64,000 nucleotides of DNA, from the NCBI RefSeq assembly GCF_013377785.1, contig NZ_JABXWT010000001.1:797533-861532 (forward strand), given 5' to 3'. The notes beneath the pieces are model-generated. The model did no database searches. It saw only the letters and a list, made by a program, of their open reading frames with translations, and was not told where the DNA came from. The DNA comes from Ruegeria haliotis. GTDB taxonomy: Bacteria; Pseudomonadota; Alphaproteobacteria; Rhodobacterales; Rhodobacteraceae. Numbering within the stretch: the stretch's first letter is position 1; each line of letters starts with the position of its first letter. Shown in pieces: positions 27,267-35,049 of this stretch. The position numbers and the translations under genes are program-made.

Positions 27267-28787
27267 ATGACATTAAAAACAGATGGGTTCTTTGTCCTGC
27301 CTGGCGCGTTCGATGATGATGTCTTTGCGCAAGTGTTGACGGATTGGACGGTACGGTTTGGGACGGCAACGGCATCTAAGTCTTTCATCCTACTCGATTG
27401 TCATGATCAATCACTCCGGGTCTCAGGGCAAATGTTGATCGAAACTGACGGGACATTGCAACTGTTGCAGGGCAACGGCGAGTCCTGGGTGCAAAATTCA
27501 ACCGCAAAAGGGCGGTTCGTGCAGGAATTGCTCTGTGGCTCGGTTCGCGAAGCCTTGCAAGGGTTCCCGGAATTGCGCGCCTTGACGGGCATTGGCGCAG
27601 GACGGGTCGAAAATCGGTCCCTCACCATTCTTGATGATCAGCAAAAGACACAAGTACGCGGTGATTTGATGGCGTTGTCATGCAAAACCGGGCGGGCGAC
27701 CATCATCCGAGTTCAGAGATTACGAGGGTATGATCGGGCGTTTGTAGCAGTTTGCTCGGCGCTGACGGAAATGGGTGGCAATGCCGATGGGGTCGAGGCC
27801 GTGTTTCAAGCGCTTTTCCCCGGCATGGTGCCGTATCAGGCCAAACCGGAGGTCAGGTTGGGCCAAACCGAACCGTCCGTACAGGTGGCCACAGATATCA
27901 TCCGCACATATTTGACCGTCGCGCGTCGGAACGAAGACGGTGTGATCGCTGATGTCGATACGGAGTTCCTGCACGACTACCGTGTGTCGCTACGACGTGT
28001 CAGGTCGGTTCTGGACCTGTTCAAAGGCGTGTTTTCCGAACGACAGTCAGCAGAATTAAAGCAAGTCTTTTCCGATCTGATGGCGCCTACCGGGCGGGTG
28101 CGGGATCTTGATGTTTATCTTTTGGAAAAAGATATCTACTTCAATCTGATACCATCAAAACTTCATGTCGGTTTGGATGTCATGTTTGAACAGTTCGAGA
28201 AGCAGCGCGCGCAAGAGTTGTCCCGTTTGTCACGCCGATTTCGCAGTGCTGCGTACGACAGATCCATGAACACTCTGATTGAGCTGTTTAGTGTCACCGA
28301 CCGGTTGGAGCCGGGGCCGAACGCGACCCGTGGAGCCAATGAATATGCCTGCGCGTTGATCTGGAAACGGTATCGCAAGGTTTGCAAACTGGCACGCAGC
28401 ATCAATGAAGAAACGCCCGACAAAGCCGTGCATGACCTGCGGATCGATTGTAAGAAACTGCGCTATCTGATGGAATTCTTTGCGCCGCTGTTCGCCCGCA
28501 AACGTTTCAAGCTCATCCTCAAGCCTTTGAAGAAATTGCAAGATAGCCTTGGGCTTTTCAACGATTATTCAATCCAGCAGGAGGCATTGCTAGACTTCGT
28601 TTCTCAGCAAAGCAATGCGCAAGGTCAGGTCCAGGCCCAGCTAGGCATGGCCGTTGGCGGGCTCATCGCGGTGCTGGATCAGAGGCAGCGGGCCGAGAGG
28701 GATCGCGTGATTGCAAGTTTCCAGCAATTTGACGGTCCGGACACCCGGCACCTGTTCCGAAGTTTGTTTCATCACAAGAAGGAGTGA
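27267..28787 (+). CDS. CHAD domain protein with degenerate CYTH-like N-terminus
   Basis: A 506-residue protein. The C-terminal part (about 205-495) is a CHAD domain: a helical bundle lined by conserved His, Arg and Lys that in characterised members binds polyphosphate. The basic residues are visible in HDYRVSLRRVR (H236, R239, R243, R246) and in VHDLRIDCKKLRY (H389, R392, K396, K397, R399). The N-terminal ~190 residues resemble a worn CYTH barrel (LDCHDQSLRVSGQ, FPELRALTGIGAGRVENRS) but lack the ExExK catalytic motif. AAAGGG precedes the ATG. A ParA ATPase gene starts 3 bases after the stop, with its ribosome binding site inside this gene, and a full CYTH gene follows. Confidence 0.88.
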   Translation: MTLKTDGFFVLPGAFDDDVFAQVLTDWTVRFGTATASKSFILLDCHDQSLRVSGQMLIETDGTLQLLQGNGESWVQNSTAKGRFVQELLCGSVREALQGFPELRALTGIGAGRVENRSLTILDDQQKTQVRGDLMALSCKTGRATIIRVQRLRGYDRAFVAVCSALTEMGGNADGVEAVFQALFPGMVPYQAKPEVRLGQTEPSVQVATDIIRTYLTVARRNEDGVIADVDTEFLHDYRVSLRRVRSVLDLFKGVFSERQSAELKQVFSDLMAPTGRVRDLDVYLLEKDIYFNLIPSKLHVGLDVMFEQFEKQRAQELSRLSRRFRSAAYDRSMNTLIELFSVTDRLEPGPNATRGANEYACALIWKRYRKVCKLARSINEETPDKAVHDLRIDCKKLRYLMEFFAPLFARKRFKLILKPLKKLQDSLGLFNDYSIQQEALLDFVSQQSNAQGQVQAQLGMAVGGLIAVLDQRQRAERDRVIASFQQFDGPDTRHLFRSLFHHKKE

Positions 28788-28790
28788 GGG

Positions 28791-29546
28791 ATGAAGATCA
28801 TTGCCTGTTACAGCAACAAGGGTGGTGTCGGCAAAACCACAACCTCGGTGAATCTGGCCTACGCCTACGCTCGGGCTGGCAAACAGGTTTTGCTGTGCGA
28901 TCTGGACCCGCAGGGGGCTTCGGGCTTCTATTTGCGGGTCAAGCCGTCAAAGAAGCTGACCGAGGCCCGGTTTTTTGAAGACGTCAAACGGTTCGTCAAC
29001 GCCATCCGCGCCAGTGATTTTGAAGGGTTGGATGTGTTGCCTGCGAATCTGACGTTCCGGGATTTCGATGTGTTCTTGTCCCGGATGCGAAACAAGCGAT
29101 CGCGGCTGAAAAAAGCACTGATCGCAGCCGGGAGTGATTATGACGTGATCATTCTGGATTGCCCGCCGAACTTTTCGACCTTGTCGGAGAATATCTTTAA
29201 AGCTGCTGATGAGATTGTGGTCCCGGTCGTTCCGACAACACTATCCGAGCGTAGTTTTGATCAATTGGTGAGCTTTTTCGACGAACACAAGCTGCGTAAA
29301 AAGAAACTGCGAGCATTCTTTTCAATGGTGCAACGACGCAAGACCCTGCATCACGAGACGATGGATATGATGCGTGAACGTTATCGAAGGCGCTTTCTCA
29401 AATGCGTGATCCCCTTTGCGGCGGATGTCGAAAAAATGGGACAACATCGCGCCCCGGTCAGTGTTTATGCGGGTCGCAGCGCGGCCAGTGCGGCCTATCA
29501 GGCGCTTTATGAGGAATTGGAGAACGGGGTGGTTTCAGGCAAATGA
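28791..29546 (+). CDS. ParA/MinD-type ATPase in a CHAD-CYTH operon
   Basis: A 251-residue ParA-superfamily ATPase. The deviant Walker A motif is KGGVGKTT at residues 10-17, the switch region is CDLDPQGASG, and the Walker B-like strand is VIILDCPPNFS. The C-terminal half is basic (RRKTLHHETMDMMRERYRRR), which fits non-specific DNA binding, the means by which ParA proteins spread over the nucleoid. There is no ParB gene or parS-like repeat, so a role in plasmid or chromosome segregation is unlikely. Orphan ParA proteins often position cellular cargo such as carboxysomes or chemosensory arrays. AAGGAG overlaps the end of the CHAD gene, and the stop overlaps the CYTH start. Confidence 0.88.
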   Translation: MKIIACYSNKGGVGKTTTSVNLAYAYARAGKQVLLCDLDPQGASGFYLRVKPSKKLTEARFFEDVKRFVNAIRASDFEGLDVLPANLTFRDFDVFLSRMRNKRSRLKKALIAAGSDYDVIILDCPPNFSTLSENIFKAADEIVVPVVPTTLSERSFDQLVSFFDEHKLRKKKLRAFFSMVQRRKTLHHETMDMMRERYRRRFLKCVIPFAADVEKMGQHRAPVSVYAGRSAASAAYQALYEELENGVVSGK

Positions 29547-30010
29547 GCACGGAAATCGAACGTAAATTCCTGATCGCGGACCTCCCGGATCTGAGCGCTG
29601 CGCAAAGGGCGGTTGTGCGGCAAGGCTATCTGACGGCACCCGACGATTCGACCGAACTGCGGTTGCGACAGAAGAACGACACGTACTTCCTGACGCTTAA
29701 AGGTCGCGGTGGGATAGTTCGGGTCGAGCGTGAGGTCGAAATCACCGCCGAGCAGTTCGAAACGTTCTGGCCGGAAACGGAAGGTCGGCGTGTCGAGAAA
29801 GAGCGCTATACAGGCGGTCTGCCAGATGGACGTATCTTTGAACTGGATGTGTTTTTGGGAGAGCTGGCGCCTTTGTATCTGATCGAGGTTGAATTTGCAT
29901 CCGAGTCCGAGGCATTTGAGTATAAACCACCTGCGTGGTTCGGCGCAGATGTGACAGAGGATAATCGCTATAAAAACAAGATGATGGCGATCAACGGTCT
30001 TCCGTCCTAA
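29543..30010 (+). CDS. CYTH domain (triphosphate tunnel) phosphatase
   Basis: A 155-residue single-domain CYTH protein with the signature EIERKF (E4, E6, K8) at the N-terminus. It has alternating charged residues on the tunnel strands (TELRLRQKND, YFLTLKGRG, VEREVEI) and ends with YLIEVEF and DVTEDNRYKN. Stand-alone bacterial members commonly hydrolyse inorganic tripolyphosphate or nucleoside triphosphates. The start codon overlaps the ParA stop (ATGA). It converges on the histidine kinase gene with a 4-base overlap of the two ends and no terminator hairpin. With the CHAD protein it points to polyphosphate or triphosphate metabolism. Confidence 0.92.
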   Translation: MSTEIERKFLIADLPDLSAAQRAVVRQGYLTAPDDSTELRLRQKNDTYFLTLKGRGGIVRVEREVEITAEQFETFWPETEGRRVEKERYTGGLPDGRIFELDVFLGELAPLYLIEVEFASESEAFEYKPPAWFGADVTEDNRYKNKMMAINGLPS

Positions 30011-31377
30011 GGGTGCCGCGACAGTTTTATCGTTGTTTCTAGCCCAGGATCACAGTTGCGGGCCACGAATGCGCCGCCATGCATGTGCGAAATAGCGGCT
30101 ACCAGTGCCAGCCCAAGACCCGCGTTCCGTTCGGTTCGCGCCGGATCGAGCGTGACGAACGGCAGCTGCAATCGCGGCAGTTCTTCTTCGGGCACACCCG
30201 GCCCCCGGTCGCGTACGCTCAGGCTTGTATGGGCACCATCTTCGGCGATCGAGATCGTTATGGCCGTGTCCTGCGGGGCATAGCGCATCGCGTTTTCCAA
30301 CAGATTGGACAGGGCTTGTGACAACAGGGGGCGGTGCCCCTGAAGCGGGGCGGATTGGCCTGAGATTTCAAGTTGAATGCCCTGATCCGCCGCCACCGGC
30401 TCGTAAAGCTCCACAACATCGCCGACCAGTTGCTGCAAATCCACCTCTTCGAATTGCTCGCGACCCAGACCGGCCTCTGCCCGTGAAATTTCGGTCAGTT
30501 GTCCAAGCACGCGCAGCACATGGTCGATTTCACCGGTTGCGCGGGCGATGTCCACTTCTCGGTCCATGTCACTTTTGCCAGGGTCGGACAGGGACTCGAC
30601 CCGTTGGCGCAGACGTGACAACGGGGATCTCAGGTCGTGGGCGATAGAGTTCGATGTCGTACGCAGATTACTGATCAATTCCTCGATCCGGTCGAGCATG
30701 TTGTTCAATGTTCCGGCGACCTGATCGAACTCATCCCCGGTGCCGCGCATGGGCATTCGGCGGGACAGATCGCCCGAGACGATGTTTTCCGCAGTGCTTG
30801 CGATATCTGATAGCCGGGAAAACACCAGACGGGTAAAGAGCCAGCCGGTCAGAACGCTCAGGATCAGAGCTATCCCCAGAGCCAGAGCCACAGAGCGCAG
30901 CAACACACGGTCAAACTGCTGACGTGCGACAGCGTCACGCCCCACAAGCAAGCGTTCCCCGCCGGGTAGTCGGACGGATGCGGCTGAAATTGGCACCAGC
31001 TGATCATTGTCGGAGCGGCGCAGTTCCAGATCCACCCAGCCGCTACCCGCCGTGATGTTCGCCGGCCAGCTTTTCAGGTTGCCGACCAGTTTGATACCTG
31101 AGCGGTCCGTCAACAGGTACAGGGCATCCCGCTCTGACGCGCTTGGCAAGCGTCGCTCGATGGCCGTAATCAATCCGATCAGGCCGCGCCTTTCATATTC
31201 ATCCGCCAACCCGGTAAGTTCGGCAGACACTACCGAGCGCGTCTCGGATTTGATGCTTCGGTTGGCGGTGACATAGACCAAAGCCAATACTGTTGCCGTC
31301 AGTATGGTACTGAGAACCATACTGGCGACAACAAGTCGAGTGCGTGAGTTATTCAGAGAAAGCCGCAGATTATCCAT
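30007..31377 (-). CDS. Sensor histidine kinase of the DegP-linked two-component system
   Basis: A 456-residue membrane kinase. Two membrane helices (about 14-35 and 160-182) enclose a periplasmic sensor region. A HAMP domain follows (about 182-235, with PMRGTGDEFDQVAGTLNNML). The dimerisation and phosphoacceptor helix contains SIAHDLRSPLSRLRQ with the phosphorylated histidine. The ATPase domain has the N box SNLLENAMRYAP, the G1 box VRDRGPGVP and the G2 box NAGLGLALV. It overlaps the response regulator gene by 8 bases. It lies downstream of a DegP gene, which suggests a sensor of envelope damage. Confidence 0.93.
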   Translation of the reverse strand: MDNLRLSLNNSRTRLVVASMVLSTILTATVLALVYVTANRSIKSETRSVVSAELTGLADEYERRGLIGLITAIERRLPSASERDALYLLTDRSGIKLVGNLKSWPANITAGSGWVDLELRRSDNDQLVPISAASVRLPGGERLLVGRDAVARQQFDRVLLRSVALALGIALILSVLTGWLFTRLVFSRLSDIASTAENIVSGDLSRRMPMRGTGDEFDQVAGTLNNMLDRIEELISNLRTTSNSIAHDLRSPLSRLRQRVESLSDPGKSDMDREVDIARATGEIDHVLRVLGQLTEISRAEAGLGREQFEEVDLQQLVGDVVELYEPVAADQGIQLEISGQSAPLQGHRPLLSQALSNLLENAMRYAPQDTAITISIAEDGAHTSLSVRDRGPGVPEEELPRLQLPFVTLDPARTERNAGLGLALVAAISHMHGGAFVARNCDPGLETTIKLSRHP

Positions 31378-32050
31378 CAGACATCATGTAACCAGCGCCC
31401 CGGATGGTATCAATCAGCGGAATGTCTCCGCCTTCATCCAGTTGACGCCGCAGTTTCGAGATATGGACGTCAACAACGTTGGTATTCGGGTCGAAATGGT
31501 AGTCCCAAACCCCTTCGAGAAGCATGGTGCGGGATACCACACGATTTTTTCGGCGCAGGAAGAATTCCAGAATCTGAAATTCGCGAGGGGTCAGGGTGAT
31601 CTCATGCCCGTCGCGGGTGACCTTGCGGGTCAGCAGATCCATCTCAAGGTCCTTGCAGGTCAGGGTCGGGGTTTCCTCGGCCTCTTGCGGGCGGCGCAGC
31701 AGGGCTTCGATCCGGGCGTGCAACTCCTGAAAAGAAAACGGTTTGACAAGGTAATCATCTGCGCCGGACCTCAGGCCTTTGACCCGCTCGTCAACCGCGC
31801 TCATAGCGGTAAGCATCAGAACCGGAGTCTTCAGGCCTGCAGCGCGCATGGATTTGATCAGGGACAGCCCATCCAATCCGGGCAACATCCGGTCCAGAAC
31901 GATGGCGTCGAACCCGCCATCAGTGGCGTGGTACAGGCCTTCACGGCCATCGGCGGCCACCTCGACCACGTATCCTTCTTCGCTAAATCCTTTGGCGATG
32001 AAGTCCCTTGTGTCTTCGTCATCTTCGACGATCAGCAGGCGACGGCTCAT
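31370..32050 (-). CDS. OmpR-family response regulator
   Basis: A 226-residue regulator. The receiver domain (about 1-115) shows the acidic pair VEDDED, the phosphoacceptor aspartate in AIVLDRMLPG, and the conserved lysine in DYLVKPFSF. The C-terminal winged helix (about 130-222) has LTPREFQILEFFLRRKNRVVSR and the recognition part TNVVDVHISKLRRQLD. It is coupled to the kinase gene downstream. The DegP gene is 180 bases upstream on the same strand, with a strong hairpin between, so partial read-through from degP or a separate promoter are both possible. DegP is the obvious candidate target. Confidence 0.94.
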   Translation of the reverse strand: MSRRLLIVEDDEDTRDFIAKGFSEEGYVVEVAADGREGLYHATDGGFDAIVLDRMLPGLDGLSLIKSMRAAGLKTPVLMLTAMSAVDERVKGLRSGADDYLVKPFSFQELHARIEALLRRPQEAEETPTLTCKDLEMDLLTRKVTRDGHEITLTPREFQILEFFLRRKNRVVSRTMLLEGVWDYHFDPNTNVVDVHISKLRRQLDEGGDIPLIDTIRGAGYMMSDG

Positions 32051-32117
32051 GAGCAGAGCTCCTTTCTATCGGGATTTAAACACAAATCTCGGATAATGCA
32101 CATGGTTTGGTAATGCT

Positions 32118-32148
32118 CTTGCCGGGTGCGGCGCACGCACCCGGCAAG
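32118..32148 (-). terminator. Strong hairpin between degP and the response regulator gene
   Basis: A perfect 13-bp stem (CTTGCCGGGTGCG at 32118-32130, CGCACCCGGCAAG at 32136-32148) has a 5-base loop. No T run follows on the minus strand. It could be a weak terminator or an RNA-stabilising structure that lets more degP than regulator mRNA accumulate. Confidence 0.6.
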
Positions 32149-32230
32149 CCCGGCAGTTCGCGGACATTTCAAACCCGCCGGGAAGGCGCGCGCCAGATTT
32201 CCCCATCATGTGGCGCACGCGGGTCTCAGG

Positions 32231-33667
32231 TCAGGCGATCTCGACCGCGACAAAGATCTGGCTGCCGCCGCGGTTGATCAGCACCAGGGCCGGGTCGGTC
32301 TTTTCGCTGTCCAGCGCTGCCTTGAGCGCATCCGGCGTAAAGGTGTCCTGGCTGCCTAGCTTGACGATCACGTCACCGCGCTGCAGACCAGCCTTGGCGG
32401 CGGGGCTGTCAGGCTTCAGGCCGGTCACAACCACGCCATCCACGTTTTCATCAACGCCCATTTCAGCACGGGCCGCATCACTGAGTGGTGCAATGGTAAC
32501 CCCCAGAGCGGTACCAGAGATATTCTCGTCCGTTGCGGCATCCACTTCGGCCGCAGCAGTCTGATACTGGCCAATCGTCAACTCAAGCTGTTCTTGCTTG
32601 CCGTTGCGCAGGACGGTCAGAACGCTATCGGTTCCAACTTTGGTGGTCCCGACCAGGATTGGCAGATCGCTGCTGGAGTCGACGGCTTTGTCATTAAAGG
32701 ACAGGATCACGTCGCCCTGCTGCAGCACACCATCCGCCGGGCTGTCTGAAACGACATCAGACACCAGCGCACCGGAAGATGCGTCAATTCCCAGCGCCGA
32801 GGCAAGTTCCGGACTGACATTCTGGATCGACACACCCAGCCAGCCGCGACTGACCTGGCCATCATCGCGCAGATCGGCCGTGATATGATCAACGATGTTC
32901 GACGTGACCGCAAAGCCAAGACCAACCGAGCCACCGCTGGGTGAGTAAATGGCCGAGTTTACCCCAACCACTTCGCCTTCCATATTGAACAGCGGACCGC
33001 CCGAGTTGCCCTTGTTGATGGCAGCGTCGGTTTGAATGAATTCGGCGTAGGGGCCTTGCGAGATGTTGCGCTCTTTGGCTGACACGATGCCGGTGGTCAC
33101 TGTCGCGCTCAGGCCGAACGGGTTGCCGATGGCCACGACGTCTTCGCCTACGCGAATAACGTCACTGTCACCCAATTCAACGGCTTGCAGGCGTTCGCCT
33201 GCATCGATTTTCAGAACAGCGATGTCGGTCAATGGATCGGTGCCAATCACTTTGGCCTCGAATGTCCGGTCGTCGCTCAGCCGGACCGTCACTGTCGAAG
33301 CGTTGTCGACGACGTGATGGTTGGTGACGATATAGCCGGCCTCATCCAGAACGAAGCCTGATCCAAGCCCTTGTGCCGGTCCACGCTGCGGCGCGTTGAA
33401 GCCTTCGGGGGCACCAAAACGTTTGAAGAATTCTCCGAACGGATGATCCTGGAAATCAAAGTCCTGGCCCTGCGCTGGTTTAGGGGGGGCGTCCTGTTCG
33501 GCAATGATAGTCACGACTGAGGGCGATACGCTCTCAACCAGATCGGCCAGTGCTTCATCTGCCATCGAGGGGAGGGCGGTGGTCGCCAGCATTGCGGCGC
33601 CCAGCGCGCCAACACCCACCCAGTTGGATGTGCGCGGCAAAAGAAGCGAGGATTTACGGATGCTCAT
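32231..33667 (-). CDS. degP: Do-family periplasmic serine protease (DegP/HtrA)
   Basis: A 478-residue periplasmic protease and chaperone that removes misfolded envelope proteins. After a signal sequence (cleavage near ALPSMADEA) comes the trypsin-like domain with the full triad: H118 in VTNHHVVD, D148 in LTDIAVLKI and S222 in KGNSGGPLF. Two PDZ domains follow (about 270-360 and 385-475). The short LA-loop region at 55-100 contains FGEFFKRFG as in DegP/DegQ. CAGGAG precedes the ATG. The two-component genes downstream suggest that the protease and its regulators form one envelope-stress unit. Confidence 0.95.
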   Translation of the reverse strand: MSIRKSSLLLPRTSNWVGVGALGAAMLATTALPSMADEALADLVESVSPSVVTIIAEQDAPPKPAQGQDFDFQDHPFGEFFKRFGAPEGFNAPQRGPAQGLGSGFVLDEAGYIVTNHHVVDNASTVTVRLSDDRTFEAKVIGTDPLTDIAVLKIDAGERLQAVELGDSDVIRVGEDVVAIGNPFGLSATVTTGIVSAKERNISQGPYAEFIQTDAAINKGNSGGPLFNMEGEVVGVNSAIYSPSGGSVGLGFAVTSNIVDHITADLRDDGQVSRGWLGVSIQNVSPELASALGIDASSGALVSDVVSDSPADGVLQQGDVILSFNDKAVDSSSDLPILVGTTKVGTDSVLTVLRNGKQEQLELTIGQYQTAAAEVDAATDENISGTALGVTIAPLSDAARAEMGVDENVDGVVVTGLKPDSPAAKAGLQRGDVIVKLGSQDTFTPDALKAALDSEKTDPALVLINRGGSQIFVAVEIA

Positions 33668-34385
33668 TATTGGTCTCCTGTTTGTATCGCGCGATGGCGG
33701 TCGCGCGTTGCCACAAGAGATGACCTGTTATTCTTTGTCTTTCCTGACTGATCAATTAAGAAAACTTAATTTCGCCACAAATGATTTGTTCTGTGTGGGC
33801 GGACAGCGAGGAGATTCGCGAAACAGGGTCGAAATTTGACGTTCGAATCAGAGGATTGTTGCCGAATTCGGTGTCAAACTTTCAAAAACGTTGAATTAAA
33901 TCGGAATGGTATACAAACGTGGCGCCTGAATTCCAACAATTCCGGCAATCCTCTTTTGGTTGTGGTCAATTTTTTTCCATAGGCTTGGAAAATCCGATAA
34001 ACCTCTTTCCTTGCAATTTGATCGGGTCATTTGAGTGTGCTTATCGGTAGTTTTTGTTCAAGAAGCCCGTATTCACAATCACCTCTGGGTTGATTGGAGG
34101 TTGGCAAGTTGTTGCGCAAAAGCCATCCGGATGTGGCCAAAATTAACTGTTTCTTCCAATTTTACGTTGTTTCGACGGGTCGGATCGGAGAGGATGATCG
34201 TGCCCAAGTGAGGGGGAGCCAGAGGCGCTAGGGGGCGCCAACGGCTAGCTCAGTCACAAAAGTGCTTGCGGCATGTTAACGAGGGGGTCTTGTTTAGGTT
34301 TGGCAGCAGAATACCGAGGTGCCTGTTTGGCAACTAGGTTGCGCTTTTGAGATTGGTAAAAAGTGGTAGTCCTGTATTGGGCAAC
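33668..34385. other. AT-rich gene-free stretch upstream of degP
   Basis: About 720 bases have no convincing reading frame and are visibly more AT-rich than their surroundings. Short hairpins are present: TTTTCCA/TGGAAAA around 33973-33992, GGCGC/GCGCC near 34226-34241, and GCAAC/GTTGC at 34330-34342. The degP promoter must lie at its low-coordinate end. I see no tRNA, no T-box or other riboswitch I can name, and no long repeat. A small RNA or a remnant of lost genes are both possible. Confidence 0.5.
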
Positions 34386-34411
34386 CGGCCCGGTCGACAA
34401 CGACCGGGCCG
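34386..34411 (-). terminator. GC-rich hairpin after the nucleotidyltransferase gene
   Basis: A perfect 11-bp stem (CGGCCCGGTCG at 34386-34396, CGACCGGGCCG at 34401-34411) with loop ACAA lies seven bases past the stop of the MocA-like gene. There is no T run on the minus strand; on the plus strand TGTTCATTT follows, so it might instead end a plus-strand RNA. Confidence 0.6.
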
Positions 34412-34418
34412 TGTTCAT

Positions 34419-35018
34419 TTAAGGGGACCGATGCATACGCCAGATCGCCCAGTCCTCCGGTGTGTCCAGATCCAACACCGCACGCTGACCGGGTAACGCA
34501 TGCACATGCACCTTATCTTTGTAAGCACGAACCACGGTTTGTGCGCCCTGATCCCCAGTCAACTTAGACAGAGGCAGGAACAGCTTCCGATCAAATAAGA
34601 CTGGATGACCCGGCTTGCCTGTTTCTGTCGCGCCTCGCCAGATCAGGTGATTGGGGTGGGTCGCGCGCGCGCGCAGCACTGCAGTAAGATCAGCCTCGGT
34701 CAGATCGGGTAAATCCGCCAGCAAAACCATCGCTGCCTGTGCGTCTGGATGCACATGCTTCAAAGCCCCACGCAGACTGGCATTCATACCTTCGGCGGCG
34801 TCATCTATTGCGACCCTGAGCACATCCAACCCGGAGAGTGCGTCGTGACGCGGATGCGGCTCTGGGGGCAGGGCAACAATCACCGGGCCAACGGTCTGCG
34901 CCGTTTTTGCAGCGCGTCGAAGCAACGGAATGCCATCGACTTCTTGCATCAGCTTGTCCAGCCCGCCCATGCGACGGGATTGGCCAGCAGCCAGTAATAT
35001 CACGGGTATTTTGTTCAT
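34419..35018 (-). CDS. MobA/MocA-like nucleotidyltransferase
   Basis: A 199-residue NTP-transferase of the MobA-like fold. The nucleotide-binding loop LLAAGQSRRMGGLDKLM is at the N-terminus, and the metal-binding segment is MVLLADLPDLTEADL. GKPGHPVLFDRKLF with GDQGAQTVVRAY resembles MocA, which adds CMP to the molybdopterin cofactor, more than MobA. The ATG at 35018 was chosen because the family starts just before LLAAG. The ribosome binding site is weak. The dehydrogenase gene upstream ends about 31 bases before this start, so the pair may be co-transcribed. I see no molybdenum enzyme nearby, so the substrate remains uncertain. Confidence 0.8.
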   Translation of the reverse strand: MNKIPVILLAAGQSRRMGGLDKLMQEVDGIPLLRRAAKTAQTVGPVIVALPPEPHPRHDALSGLDVLRVAIDDAAEGMNASLRGALKHVHPDAQAAMVLLADLPDLTEADLTAVLRARATHPNHLIWRGATETGKPGHPVLFDRKLFLPLSKLTGDQGAQTVVRAYKDKVHVHALPGQRAVLDLDTPEDWAIWRMHRSP

Positions 35019-35049
35019 CCGGTCACCATGCCGACGGTCTGACGACAAG

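Noticed and set aside
28791..29546. ParA as part of a plasmid or chromosome partition locus
   Set aside because: No parB gene, no parS-like palindromes and no replication gene is present; the partners are CHAD and CYTH genes.
33830..33860. T-loop-like GTTCGAATC suggesting a tRNA
   Set aside because: No acceptor, D or anticodon stems can be formed around it.
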